NCBI RefSeq assembly: GCF_003675855.1 | Contig: NZ_RCIH01000006.1 | Span: 62,001 to 126,000, forward strand | From: Halostella salina | GTDB taxonomy: Archaea; Halobacteriota; Halobacteria; Halobacteriales; Natronoarchaeaceae | Reading direction: 5' to 3' | Length of the DNA stretch: 64,000 nucleotides | Made by a program: the position numbers and the translations under genes | Notes under the pieces: model-generated | Database searches by the model: none | What the model was told of the DNA's origin: nothing | The model's input: only the letters and a program-made list of their open reading frames with translations | Part shown: positions 8,337 to 18,600 of the stretch, in pieces | Layout: each line of letters begins with the position of its first letter | Numbering within the stretch: position 1 is the stretch's first letter

Positions 8337-9236
8337 TCAGGACGGCGTGGTCTGGAGGTTCAGCGACTTCCGGATGAGCTGGGTGAAGCCCATCGAGCAG
8401 AGGAAGTACCAGACGATCCACGCCTGCATCGGGCCGACGATCCCCTCCGCCCAGCTGACCTCGCCGTGCATCGGCATGACGATGGTCTCCGAGCCGATGG
8501 CCGGGCTGCCGATCTTCCAGTACATCCACAGGAAGAAGGGGATGGTGAGCAGGAAGATCCACACCATCGGGCGGAACTGCTCCTTGAACATCCCCATCTG
8601 GTCGCCCATCGCCTCCATCTGCTCCTCGCGGATCTGCTCCAGGGCCTCGTCGTCGCCGCGCTCCTTCGCGCGCTTCTGTTTCTCCTGGATCGCCTTCATC
8701 CGCTCCTGGTACTCGGCCATCCGGTCCATGTCCATCAGGTTCGACTGGAGCAGCGTCGAGTACAGCCCGGTGAGCATCGCGATCGCGAGGATGACCGCGT
8801 AGAACGGCATCGCCTCGGAGAGCGGCGAGAGCAACACGTCGATCGCGCCCCCGACCGTGTTCTTGACGGGATCGTAGTAGTAGCCGACCATCAGGCCGAG
8901 CGCGGTGACGCCGGCCAGCTTGTCGTACTGGGACCAGCTCGACTCCTCGTCGTCCTCGTCGTCGGTCCCCGTCGCCGTCGCGGTGACCGTCTCGTCGTCC
9001 TCCAGGGCCTCCTCGACGGCCTCGGGGTCAGCGAGTTCGAACCCCTCGTCGCCGCTGACGAGGATCCCCTTCTCGATGAGCCGGCCCCACTGTCCGCTCG
9101 TGAGGTCGTCGCGGACGTCCCCCCATTCGACTTCGCCCCCGTTGGCCTTCGTCTCGCGGCGCACCGCCGCGAGCGCGTCGGCCATGGTGACGTCCTCCTC
9201 GATGAGGGACTCCACTTTCTCCGCTGTCCGTGCCAT
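8337..9236 (-). CDS. DUF106/EMC3-like (Oxa1 superfamily) membrane protein
   Basis: 299 residues. A soluble acidic N-terminal part (1-100) is followed by hydrophobic segments near 108-125, 145-165, 218-235 and 265-290. Between the second and third is a charged coiled coil (MDRMAEYQERMKAIQEKQKR). This layout is that of the archaeal DUF106 group, related to YidC/Oxa1/Get1/EMC3 insertases, so a role in inserting membrane proteins beside SecY is likely. Its place between adk and cmk is conserved in archaea. The N-terminal 100 residues are a haloarchaeal addition. Confidence 0.9.
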   Translation of the reverse strand: MARTAEKVESLIEEDVTMADALAAVRRETKANGGEVEWGDVRDDLTSGQWGRLIEKGILVSGDEGFELADPEAVEEALEDDETVTATATGTDDEDDEESSWSQYDKLAGVTALGLMVGYYYDPVKNTVGGAIDVLLSPLSEAMPFYAVILAIAMLTGLYSTLLQSNLMDMDRMAEYQERMKAIQEKQKRAKERGDDEALEQIREEQMEAMGDQMGMFKEQFRPMVWIFLLTIPFFLWMYWKIGSPAIGSETIVMPMHGEVSWAEGIVGPMQAWIVWYFLCSMGFTQLIRKSLNLQTTPS

Positions 9237-9333
9237 TGCCGGGGTCTAGGAGACCGGCTGTAATCAACCTTTTACCTTCGGCTCGCCGTCGTGACGGATT
9301 CGACCCCGTCCGACCGGCTCGCGGACCGCCGGG

Positions 9334-9981
9334 TTACGCCGCGGACTGGACCGCGTCCCGAACGTCCGCCCACACCTCGTCGGGGGCCCCCTCGCCGTCG
9401 ATCCGGACGAGTTCGCCCGACTCGTCGTAGCGCTCGATGACCGGCTCGGTGTTCTCCTCGTACACGCGGATCCGTTCGCGCACCGTCTCCTCGGTGTCGT
9501 CCTCGCGCTGGACCAGTTCGCCGCCACAGTCGTCACAGACGCCCGCCTCCTCGGGCGGTTCGAACTCGACGTGGTAGTTCGCGCCGCAGTCGTCGCAGAC
9601 GCGCCGGCCGGTGAGGCGGTCGACGAGCACGTCCTTCGACACGTCGAGGTACAGCACCACGTCGAGGTCGGTGATCTCGTCCAGGTACTCGGCCTGCGAG
9701 GCGTTGCGCGGGTAGCCGTCGAGCACGTAGCCGTCGGCCGACTGGAGCGCCGTCTTGACGATCTCGTTGACCACCTCGTCGGGGACGAGTTCGCCGGCGT
9801 CCATGTACGCGCCCGGCGTGTCGTACTCCGTGTCGAGGTGGCTGATGTCCATCCCCTTGTTCGACCGGAGCGCGTCGCCGGTCGTGACGTGTTCGACCCC
9901 GAACTCGTCGACGATGTTGCTGCTCTGCGTGCCTTTGCCCGCCCCGGGTGCGCCCAGGATGAGAACGTTCGGATTGGCCAT
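9334..9981 (-). CDS. adk: Adenylate kinase
   Basis: 215 residues. P-loop [10 protein letters not shown] at 10-19, the AMP-binding region [21 protein letters not shown], and a zinc-type lid with two Cys pairs (CDDCGANY and CDDCGG). It converts AMP and ATP to ADP. I took the ATG at 9981; the frame is open far upstream but that part is the antisense of the next gene. In many archaea adk directly follows secY; here secY is 10 kb away. Confidence 0.95.
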   Translation of the reverse strand: MANPNVLILGAPGAGKGTQSSNIVDEFGVEHVTTGDALRSNKGMDISHLDTEYDTPGAYMDAGELVPDEVVNEIVKTALQSADGYVLDGYPRNASQAEYLDEITDLDVVLYLDVSKDVLVDRLTGRRVCDDCGANYHVEFEPPEEAGVCDDCGGELVQREDDTEETVRERIRVYEENTEPVIERYDESGELVRIDGEGAPDEVWADVRDAVQSAA

Positions 9982-10090
9982 ACCCGCACTTTTTCCTCCC
10001 CGGTTAAAGGCTTGAACATTCCGGCGACGCCTCCCTCGACCGCCGTGCCCGGTCGGACGTTTTTCGTCCCCCGCCCGCGTAGCCTCGCCC

Positions 10091-10474
10091 ATGACCCGAT
10101 TCGACGCGGCCACTCCCGGCGACCGGCGGAAACTGTTCGTCGATGCCATCACCGCCCACCGCCAGCGCGGCAGCCCGTTTCTCACCGTCGAGGCCGAAAC
10201 CGACCCCGACGAACTCGCGCCGTGGGTGCAGGTGAGCGAGGACACGATCAACATGGACTGCACCGACGCGGAGCTCGACCGCCTGAAGGAGGTGCTCTCG
10301 GAGTTTCCGGCGTTCACGATCGACGAACTCACCCGGCCCGACGAGGCCGAGGGGACCAACGTCCGAGTCGTCGGCCGCGGCGACGCCAACCGCGTCGCCC
10401 AGTTCGTCGACCGCGCGTTCGCCGAGGCGTTCGAACTCACCGAGGAGTACCGGGCGTGGGTGGTCGAGGTCTGA
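10091..10474 (+). CDS. Conserved haloarchaeal protein of unknown function
   Basis: 127 residues, acidic, no signal peptide or membrane segment. Visible features are [17 protein letters not shown] near the start and a [15 protein letters not shown] stretch in the middle; the end EYRAWVVEV looks like a closing beta strand. It is divergent from adk across a 109-bp gap. I do not recognise a functional family. Confidence 0.7.
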   Translation: MTRFDAATPGDRRKLFVDAITAHRQRGSPFLTVEAETDPDELAPWVQVSEDTINMDCTDAELDRLKEVLSEFPAFTIDELTRPDEAEGTNVRVVGRGDANRVAQFVDRAFAEAFELTEEYRAWVVEV

Positions 10475-10689
10475 GGCGACTGCTCCCGCCAAGTACGGCG
10501 ATCGCCGGTGCCGGTACGGGCGATCACCGTCCCGGGTGAGAGCAACCACTATGACTCCTCGCCGATATCTTGGCGTTTATTAGCTGTCCCTCGCTATGGG
10601 GTAGTAGTACCTATGGACGTGTTCCACCCAGTGCCGCGTTTCTCCCCCGTTTCACGACCGGCAGCACCCCCCGGCGGAGGTGGGGGCGG

Positions 10690-12930
10690 ATGAGCGACGA
10701 AGAGCTAGCCAAGGACCTCGGCCCCCTCGCCGCGCTGACCATCGGCGTCGGCACGATGATCGGCGCGGGCATCTTCGTCCTCCCGGGCGAGGCGATCCTG
10801 CAGGCCGGCTCGATGGCCTCGGTCGCGTTCGTCCTCGGCGGCGTCATCGCCATGTTCACCGCGCTCTCGGCGAGCGAACTCGGGACGGCGATGCCCAAGT
10901 CCGGCGGCGCGTACTACTACGTCAACCACGCGCTCGGACCGCTGTTTGGCTCCGTCGCGGGGTGGGCGAACTGGCTCGGCCTCGCCTTCGCCAGCGCGTT
11001 CTACATGGTCGGGTTCGGCCGCTACATCGCCCGCATCTTCGGCCTCAGCGGGAGCGTCGGCGTCGGCCCGGCGTCGATCACCGTCGTCAAACTGATCGCC
11101 CTGGTCGGCGGCGCGTTCTTCGTCCTCATCAACTACGTCGGCGCGAAGGAGACGGGCCGGCTCCAGAACGTCATCGTCGTGCTCCTCGTCGCCATCCTCG
11201 CGGTGTTTACCTTCCTCGGGACGCTCCGGGCCGAACCGGGCAACCTTCCGGACCCGACCAGCGTCGTCACGACGCTGGAGACGACCGGCCTCATCTTCGT
11301 CTCCTACCTCGGTTTCGTCCAGATCACGAGCGTCGCCGAGGAGATCAAGGATCCGGGCAAGAACCTCCCGCGGGCGGTCATCGGGAGCGTCGTCATCGTC
11401 ACCGTCGTGTACGCGCTGGTGCTCGTCGTGATGAGCGCGGCGGTCCCGCAGGGGTTCATCGCCGACGTGATCACCAGCGGGCAGGAGAACCCCATCGCCG
11501 TCGTCGAGGTCGGCCAGTACATTCAGGGGGCCGCGATGGGCGGTGCCCTGCTGTTCGGCGGCCTGCTTGCGACCGCGTCGAGCGCGAACGCCTCGATACT
11601 GGCGTCCTCGCGGATCAACTTCGCGATGGGCCGGGACCGGATCGTCACGCCCGCACTCAACGCGATCCACCCGCGCTTTGGCACGCCGTACCGCGCCATC
11701 GGCATCACCGGCGGCCTCATCCTGCTGTTCATCGTCATCGGCGACCTGACGCTGCTGTCGGGGGCCGCCTCGGGGCTGCACCTCATCATCTACGGCCTGC
11801 TGAACGCGGCGCTGCTCGTGATGCGCTACGTCGCGCCCGAGGAGTACACGCCGGACTTCACGGTGCCGCTGTTCCCGCTCCTGCCGATCCTTGGCGTCGT
11901 GTTCTCCTTCGCGCTGCTGGTGTTCGTTGCCGGCGACGCGCTGTTGCTCTCCTTCGGCATCGCCGGGGCGGCGGTGCTCTGGTACCTTTTCTACGCCCGC
12001 TCACGGACGGAGAAACAGGGGATCCTCTCGGAGTACATCCTCTCGCGCTCCGAGGAGCTCCCGGACCGTGCGGTGTCGGCCGCCACGACGGTCCAGCCCG
12101 ACGGCGGCACGTACCGCGTGATGGTGCCGCTGTCGAACCCCGACCACGAGCAGGAGCTGATCACCCTCGCCAGTGCCGTCGCCAAGCAGCGCGGCGGCGA
12201 GGTCCACGCGGTCCACATCGTACAGGTGCCCGACCAGACCTCGCTGACGTACGCTGACGAACACGTCGACGAGTTCGGCGCGGACCGCGAGATCGTGGAG
12301 GCCGCCCGCAAGGACGCCGAGACCTTCGACGTCCCGGTCGAGACCCACACCGTCCTCTCCCACCGTTCGTTCGAGGAGGTGTTCGACGCCGCGACGACGT
12401 ACGACGCCGACCTCGTCGTGATGGGCTGGGGCCCCCACTCCCACGACGGGCGCGCGGAGTCGCGGCTCGACGAACTCACGCACGACATCCCCTGTGACTT
12501 CGTCGTGCTGAAGGACCGCGGCTTCGACGCCTCGCGGATCCTCGTCCCGACCGCGGGTGGGCCGAGCTCCGACCTCTCCGCGGAGATGGCCAGTCTGCTG
12601 CGCTCGGAGTTCGGCTCCGAGGTGTCGCTGCTCCACGCCGTCGGCGAGGGCGAGACCCGCGAGGAGGCCGAGCGGTTCCTCGAGGAGTGGGCCGCGGACC
12701 ACGACCTCTCCGACGCGAACCTGCTCGTCAGCGACGCCGACGTGGAGACGGCCATCGGCGAGGCGGCCGCGGACCACACGATGCTGCTCATCGGCGCGAC
12801 CGAGCGCGGCCTGCTCTCGCGGCTGCTCCGCGGGTCGCTCGTGCTCGACGTGGTCGAGGAGGTCGACTGTTCGGTGCTGCTGACCGAGACCGCCCGGCGT
12901 CGCTCGCTCCGGGAGCGGCTGTTCGGGTAG
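10690..12930 (+). CDS. APC-family amino acid permease fused to two UspA domains
   Basis: 746 residues. The first 430 or so form a 12-helix APC transporter, opening with GVGTMIGAGIFVLPG. Two universal-stress-protein-like domains follow in the cytoplasm, starting near 474 (YRVMVPLSNPDHEQ) and 612 (RILVPTAGGPSSD). UspA domains usually bind ATP or AMP, so transport may be gated by energy state; that is known for related fusions only as a proposal. The ATG at 10690 is preceded by a GGAGGTGG-like ribosome binding site, and the frame also runs upstream to 10570 with a less likely start. The substrate is unknown. Confidence 0.88.
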   Translation: MSDEELAKDLGPLAALTIGVGTMIGAGIFVLPGEAILQAGSMASVAFVLGGVIAMFTALSASELGTAMPKSGGAYYYVNHALGPLFGSVAGWANWLGLAFASAFYMVGFGRYIARIFGLSGSVGVGPASITVVKLIALVGGAFFVLINYVGAKETGRLQNVIVVLLVAILAVFTFLGTLRAEPGNLPDPTSVVTTLETTGLIFVSYLGFVQITSVAEEIKDPGKNLPRAVIGSVVIVTVVYALVLVVMSAAVPQGFIADVITSGQENPIAVVEVGQYIQGAAMGGALLFGGLLATASSANASILASSRINFAMGRDRIVTPALNAIHPRFGTPYRAIGITGGLILLFIVIGDLTLLSGAASGLHLIIYGLLNAALLVMRYVAPEEYTPDFTVPLFPLLPILGVVFSFALLVFVAGDALLLSFGIAGAAVLWYLFYARSRTEKQGILSEYILSRSEELPDRAVSAATTVQPDGGTYRVMVPLSNPDHEQELITLASAVAKQRGGEVHAVHIVQVPDQTSLTYADEHVDEFGADREIVEAARKDAETFDVPVETHTVLSHRSFEEVFDAATTYDADLVVMGWGPHSHDGRAESRLDELTHDIPCDFVVLKDRGFDASRILVPTAGGPSSDLSAEMASLLRSEFGSEVSLLHAVGEGETREEAERFLEEWAADHDLSDANLLVSDADVETAIGEAAADHTMLLIGATERGLLSRLLRGSLVLDVVEEVDCSVLLTETARRRSLRERLFG

Positions 12931-13037
12931 CGACCTAATCCCGGGTTTCCCGGGCTAAGGCGGCTATAACAAAGGCCGCCTCCGTGGTAGCTACGGCGCA
13001 TGCTCACAACCGTCCGCGGTTCGACAGGTGGAGCGCG

Positions 13038-13226
13038 ATGATCGACGTGCTCGTCGCTCCGCTGCAGCTCACCGGCGATTTCCTGCAGTGGGCGATCGTG
13101 TTTTTCGTCCTCGCCATCATCGCCGCCGTCGTCGGCGCGCGCGGCGTCGCCGGCGTCAGCATGGAGATCGCCAGGATATTCATCATCGTGTTCATCATCC
13201 TGGCGATCGTCACGCTGTTGCTGTAG
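13038..13226 (+). CDS. DUF1328 small membrane protein
   Basis: 62 residues with two hydrophobic helices separated by the short loop GARGVAG, typical of DUF1328/YtjA proteins. The ATG at 13038 follows GGTGGAG, a plausible ribosome binding site; an in-frame GTG at 12984 would add 18 non-hydrophobic residues and is less likely. No biochemical function is known for the family. Confidence 0.75.
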   Translation: MIDVLVAPLQLTGDFLQWAIVFFVLAIIAAVVGARGVAGVSMEIARIFIIVFIILAIVTLLL

Positions 13227-13232
13227 GCGGGG

Positions 13233-14096
13233 TCAGAACTCCGAGAGCGTCGTTCGCCGGCGCTCGTCCGGCGGCACGTTCGTGATCAGCACTTCGGCGA
13301 CCTCGCCGCGCTCGTCGCCGTCGCTGTTTATCGCCCGGGTCGCCTCGACCACCTCCACGTCGAACGCCGGAAGGTCCTCGTACAGTTCGGCCACCGGCGG
13401 CGAGTTCGAGAGGACGACGTGGACGCCGTTCTCGCCGAGCGTGGCCGCCAGATCGCGGAGGCGGCGCTGGTCGTCGCGGTCGAACCCCTCGGCGTGGTAG
13501 TCGGTGAAGTCGGCCGTCGTCGACACCGGCTGGTACGGCGGGTCGAAGTAGACGAGATCGCCCGCGGTCGCCTCGTCGGCGACGTACTCGAAGTCGTCGC
13601 TGTGGATCGTCGCGCCCGCCAGCGCCTCGCTCGCCGCGCGGATCCGGTCGGCCTGCACCCAGTCCGGGTTCGCGTACCGTCCCACGGGAACGTTGAACTC
13701 ACCGTCCGAATTCTCCCGGTAGAGCCCGTTGAACCCGGTCCGGTTCAGATACAGCAGGAGACTCGCCTCGCGGACCGCCTGCTCGTCGGTCTTTCCCTCG
13801 ACCGTCCGCAGGTCGTTGAACTCGTCGCGGGCGTCGTAGTAGTAGTCGTCCGAGTGCTCGTGGGTGCGGTTCTCCGCGATGAGCGTCTCGGGGTCGTCCC
13901 GCACTACCTCGTAGAAGGTGACGAGGCGCTCGTTCACGTCGTTTATCGACCCACTGTCGGGTTCGAGGTGGAAGAAGACCGCGCCGCCCCCGAAGAAGGG
14001 CTCGTGGTACCGGTCGTACGCGACGGGAAAGCGGGCGGTGATCTCCGGGAGCAACTGGCGCTTCCCGCCGGCCCACTTCAGCACGGGGTCGACCAT
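13233..14096 (-). CDS. Dam-like DNA N6-adenine methyltransferase (D12 class)
   Basis: 287 residues. The opening KWAGGKRQLLPEI, the AdoMet motif FFGGGAVFF (34-42) and the catalytic DPPY (185-188) are those of the D12/Dam class; LNRTGFNGLYREN is the conserved target-recognition neighbour. It should methylate adenine in a short site, perhaps GATC, but the specificity is not readable. No restriction endonuclease is adjacent, so it looks like an orphan methylase. It is convergent with the DUF1328 gene six bases away. Confidence 0.92.
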   Translation of the reverse strand: MVDPVLKWAGGKRQLLPEITARFPVAYDRYHEPFFGGGAVFFHLEPDSGSINDVNERLVTFYEVVRDDPETLIAENRTHEHSDDYYYDARDEFNDLRTVEGKTDEQAVREASLLLYLNRTGFNGLYRENSDGEFNVPVGRYANPDWVQADRIRAASEALAGATIHSDDFEYVADEATAGDLVYFDPPYQPVSTTADFTDYHAEGFDRDDQRRLRDLAATLGENGVHVVLSNSPPVAELYEDLPAFDVEVVEATRAINSDGDERGEVAEVLITNVPPDERRRTTLSEF

Positions 14097-14234
14097 CTAC
14101 CGGACGGTGGTGCGCTCGGGGTAATAAACGTCATCACTTGGCGGCTCGCGCCGGGCCGGAGTGCCGTCGTTGCGGTGAACGGCGGCGGGGTGGGAAACCT
14201 CTATTTCCCGCGCCCATCAACGTCGAACCGGTAG

Positions 14235-15563
14235 ATGGCCACGGAGGACGAGTCGGTCAGCGTCTTCGCCCCGTTCCGACGGTTTCTCTCGCTGGAGCGC
14301 GACGTGCTCGTCCTCTCGGTGGCGATGTTCGCCTTCAGCCTCGGCTTCCAGATGACCAACCGCTTTCTCCCGGAGTACATCGTCGCGCTCGGCGCGTCCG
14401 GTTTCGTCGTGGGGCTGTTCGGGACGGTCGGCAACGTCATCTCGGCCGTCTACCCGTACCCCGGCGGTGCGGTGTCCGACCGGATCGGGTCGCGCTACGC
14501 GCTGACGGCGTTTGGCTTGCTCTCGACGCTCGGGTTCGGAGTCTGGTTCGTGGCCCCCCGTGTCGGGACGGTCTCCGTCGGCGGCGTGGCGGTCGAACCC
14601 TGGGTCTGGATCTTCGTCGGCCTGTTCCTCGCACAGGCCTGGAAGTCGTTCGGGCTCGGGGCATCCTTCGCCGTCGTCAAGCAGGCGACCGACCCGTCGC
14701 GGCTCGCCGAGGGGTTTGCAAGCACCGAGACGTTCCGCCGGACCGCCTTCCTCGTCGGGCCGGTGCTTGCCGCCGCCCTGATCGGTCTGCATCCGGCGTT
14801 CACCGTCAGCTTCCAGTACGTGCTCGCGGTGGCGGTGCTGTTCGGCGTCCTCGGCACCGCCGTCCAGCACGTCCTCTACGACGCCAGTTCGGACAGCATC
14901 GGCGACTCGTTCGAGGGAGTCGACCGGATCCTGACGGACCTCCGGGAGATGCCCGCGGAACTCAAGCCGCTGCTGGTCGGCGACACGCTCGTCCGCTTCG
15001 CCAACGGCATGGTGTACGTCTTCTTCGTGCTCGTGGTCACGCAGATATTCGAGGTGGGGCTGGAGACGACGGTGTCGGTCGGCGGCCTCTCGTACGCCGT
15101 CGACCTCTCGCCGGAGGCGTTCTTCGGCTACCTGCTCGGCGTCGAGATGCTCGTCGCCCTGCTCGTGATGGCACCGGCGGCAAAGGCGGCCGAGCGCGTG
15201 GGACTGAAGCCGGTCGTCGCGCTCGGGTTCGCCGTGTACGCCGTCTTCCCGGTTGTCCTCATCTACGCACCGGCGACCCCGACCGCGCTCGTCGCCGTCT
15301 TCGCGTTCTCCGGGCTGCGCTTCGCGGGGCTGCCGTCGCACAAGGCGCTCATCGTCGGTCCCGCGGAGCAGGGGACGGGCGGCCGGGTGACCGGCACCTA
15401 CTACCTGCTCCGGAACACGATCGTCATCCCCAGCGCCGCGCTCGGCGGCTACCTCTGGGACTTCGTCAGCCCGGAGGTAGCCTTTACCGTCGCGGCCGCG
15501 ATCGGCGTCGTCGGCACCGGCTACTTCCTCGCGTTCGGCGAGGAGTTCGAGGCGTACGCGTGA
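14235..15563 (+). CDS. Major facilitator superfamily transporter
   Basis: 442 residues with about 12 hydrophobic helices. The motif between helices 2 and 3 is PGGAVSDRIGSR, the MFS signature. A cytoplasmic loop near 215-245 separates the two halves. The conserved GFVVGLFGTVGN and FAGLPSHKALIVGP stretches place it with prokaryotic drug/solute exporters of the MFS-1 group. The substrate is unknown. It is convergent with the GLUG surface protein. Confidence 0.88.
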   Translation: MATEDESVSVFAPFRRFLSLERDVLVLSVAMFAFSLGFQMTNRFLPEYIVALGASGFVVGLFGTVGNVISAVYPYPGGAVSDRIGSRYALTAFGLLSTLGFGVWFVAPRVGTVSVGGVAVEPWVWIFVGLFLAQAWKSFGLGASFAVVKQATDPSRLAEGFASTETFRRTAFLVGPVLAAALIGLHPAFTVSFQYVLAVAVLFGVLGTAVQHVLYDASSDSIGDSFEGVDRILTDLREMPAELKPLLVGDTLVRFANGMVYVFFVLVVTQIFEVGLETTVSVGGLSYAVDLSPEAFFGYLLGVEMLVALLVMAPAAKAAERVGLKPVVALGFAVYAVFPVVLIYAPATPTALVAVFAFSGLRFAGLPSHKALIVGPAEQGTGGRVTGTYYLLRNTIVIPSAALGGYLWDFVSPEVAFTVAAAIGVVGTGYFLAFGEEFEAYA

Positions 15564-15656
15564 GCGTGTGCCGAGTCGGCCGCTAAACAGCGACCTGCGC
15601 GCACGACTCCCGCCAAAAGTCGAGGGAAGCCGATCCGGTTCCGGAACTGCAACCGA

Positions 15657-18600
15657 TCAGAGTCCGGTTCGCCGTCGAATGACGAACAGCAGTACAACGG
15701 CACACACACTCAGTAGCGGCGTAAACCCGGGCTGTCCGTTACTGTTCACCGAGGCGTTGGCATCGGTGGCAGTGGTGTCCTCAGTTGTCGATTCCGTTCC
15801 TGCCGTGGTCCCCCCGGCCGCGGATCGTTGCTCGATACCGACCTCGCCCGTTACGGTCGAGTTGCCGGTACGGATGCTCACTGTGTAGCCCTCCGAGACA
15901 TTGGCTGGCAGTTCAGCGGTGAACACAATACGGGTCGTTTCACCGCCAGCGAGGCGGATCTGCTTGCGGGTTTCCACTTGCCCGTTCAGAACGAGCGCTG
16001 CCGTAACTGTCCCTTCGGTTGGGCCGGTGTTCGAGATGTTCGCAGCCACTGGGACGGTGTCACCCGGCGTGGCCCGGTCCGGCGTTTCGATAGCCGTGAC
16101 TTCAAAGCTCGCCGGTGGGACCACTACCAGTTCGGTCGCTGCTTCGCTCTCTCCGAGTTGCACCTGGACCTCGTGGTCGCCGGGGTCTGTATCCTCGGGG
16201 ATCGACGGGGTGAACGTGACGGTCCTCGATCCGCCGCTGTCGACGGCGATGGACTGCGTCGCAATTCGGTCGTCGCCGACACCGATGTCGACCGTCCCGG
16301 TTCCCTCGATGTCCGCTGTGTTGGCGACCGTAGCCGAGACTTCGACCGCGCTTCCGGCCGTCACACGGTTCGGAGCGGTGATATCCGTCACAACGAGGGC
16401 ATCCGGGGCGGTGATCGTGACGATGCCGCCGCGTTTCCCCTCTTCTGTCCGGATGTTGTACTGATACTCACCGGGCTCGATATCCGGTGGGATCCGCTCT
16501 TCGAAGGCCACTGTGGTGCTGTTTCCGCCGCCGAGACGGACGGCTTCGCCACCGGCCGACGACCGATCGAAACTGAACTCGATGACGGCGGTTCCGGCGC
16601 TTCCGCCGGTGTTTGCGACGGTCGCCGAAAGGTCCAGTACGTCGCCGCGGCCGACGGTCTCGGGTGCATCGACCGATGCCACACCGATCGATGCGTCGGT
16701 GCTGCCTGCTGTCCCGCCACCCCCACCTCCCGACCCGTCGGTGGTTCCGTTATCGGGGGTTTCAGTCCCCCCGCTGTCCCCGTCGCTATCGTCGGCCGCT
16801 TCGACCGTTATCCGTCCGGTCGTCTCGCAGTTAGGGGTGGCAACCCTGAGGCGATCCGTTGCACCGTCCCCTTCGGTCGTCTGCCAGCGGAGCGTGACGG
16901 TAGCGTTTTCGCCGGGCCCAAGCGTGACCTCGGTCGTATCGACGGTCGTTCCGTTGAACTCGTGTAACGCGATCCGTTGTGTGTTCGTGAACGCCGCGGT
17001 GTTCGTGACTCTCGCCGTCACCGCCACCGACTCACCGGCCGTCACGGGCGCGGATGTGTCGGTGATCGTCACGTTGAACTGCGCCAGCGGCCGGGCAGTC
17101 GGGTCCTCCCACGCCAGCCGGGGCGACCCGGTCGTCGGCACCCACGTCGCGTCGAAGTCCAGGCGCGTCATGTTCGAGACGGACGCGGTCCCGGTCAACT
17201 GGTCGGTCGTGAGGCCGGACACGTTCGTCACGGTGCCGGAATCGATCGTACCGACCGCGTCGCTGGGTGCCGCGGTTCGGTTCCAATAGGAGTCGGTAAC
17301 CGTTGCGTCCCGGGCGACGATACCGACGAGACCGCCGCCGGGACCCGATGTAGTGACGTTTCCTGCGCTGTACGACCGATTCAGCGACCCCTCAATGAGA
17401 ACCCCAACGATCCCACCTCCACTCCTACCGTCGACTGACGCCGTCGAATAGGTCTGTCGAACTGCGTCCGGGCCGGTATGGACGCCAACCACGCCCCCGA
17501 CGTAGCTTCCGCCGGTTACGTTCCCGACGGCCGACACTTCGTGAAGCGTCGTGTCCTTGCTCCCGCCGACCACGCCTCCGACGTAGCTTCCGCCGGTTAC
17601 GTTCCCGGCGGCCGACACTTCGTGAAGCGTCGTGTCCTTGCTCCCGCCGACCAGCCCGCCGACCGTTTGATCCCCGATGACGGTGCCTCCCGTCGACGAA
17701 ACCCGGGACAACACCACCCCATCAGCCCCTCCGGCGAGCGAACCGACCACGGAATCGGCGCGGACGGTCGTGTTCACCAGGGTTACGTTCGTCACCCGTC
17801 CGTCGCCGGAAACGAAGCCGAACAAGCCGGCGTGGGTCTCACCCGGCCTGTCGACGGTTACCCCCGTGATCGCGTGGCCGTTCCCGTCGAGCGTTCCGGT
17901 GAACGGGCGGCTCCGGTTTCCGAGCGGGTCGAATCCCGCGCCGCCGTTCCACGTTTCGGTGCCCGCCGCGGCGATATCCGAACTCAGCGAGTAGTGGGCG
18001 TCCCGGTCCTGGTTCAGGAGCTGAAGTTCCCGCACGGTCGAAACCCGATAGGGATCGGCTGCCGTCCCGTTGCCCGGGAGCCGCTCGACCGGACGCACGA
18101 GGGACACGTTCCGCGTGGTGACGCCGGTGACATCGACCCGGACCGTTTTCGTAACCGGCTGTCCGGGGAGGTCGGTCCGCGTGACGTTCAGGCTGACCGA
18201 CTGGCCATCGCTGACGGTGATCCGATAGGTATCGTTGTCGTCCATCACCGACTGCCGGACCGGTTCCGGCTGGGTCCCTGTCCCGGATACGGTAACGGTT
18301 GCGTTCCCGACTGGGGTGTCCGCGACGTCGGTGATAGTGCCGGTAACGGCAGCGAACCGGTACGCGTCAATGGTCGTCGTGACCGCGACGTCGCTGCCAT
18401 TGATGTCCGACTGTGCCGTGTGTTCGAAGGCGACCGTGTCCGTTTCGCCGGCAGCGAGTGTGGCCGTCCGCCGTTCGATCGGTTCACCCGCAACGGTCAG
18501 CGAGATAGTGCGGTCGCCCGCCTCGTCCCCGGCGTTGCGGACGGTTGCGTTCACCGCGAGGGTTCCTCCGGCGTCCGTTCGCGGCGGCGTTGTCACGTTC

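Noticed and set aside
9982-10545. Upstream extension of adk
   Set aside because: It is antisense to the gene at 10091 and precedes the P-loop by 190 low-complexity residues, unlike any adenylate kinase.
12984-13037. GTG start extending the DUF1328 protein
   Set aside because: The added residues are not hydrophobic and the ATG at 13038 has a better ribosome binding site.
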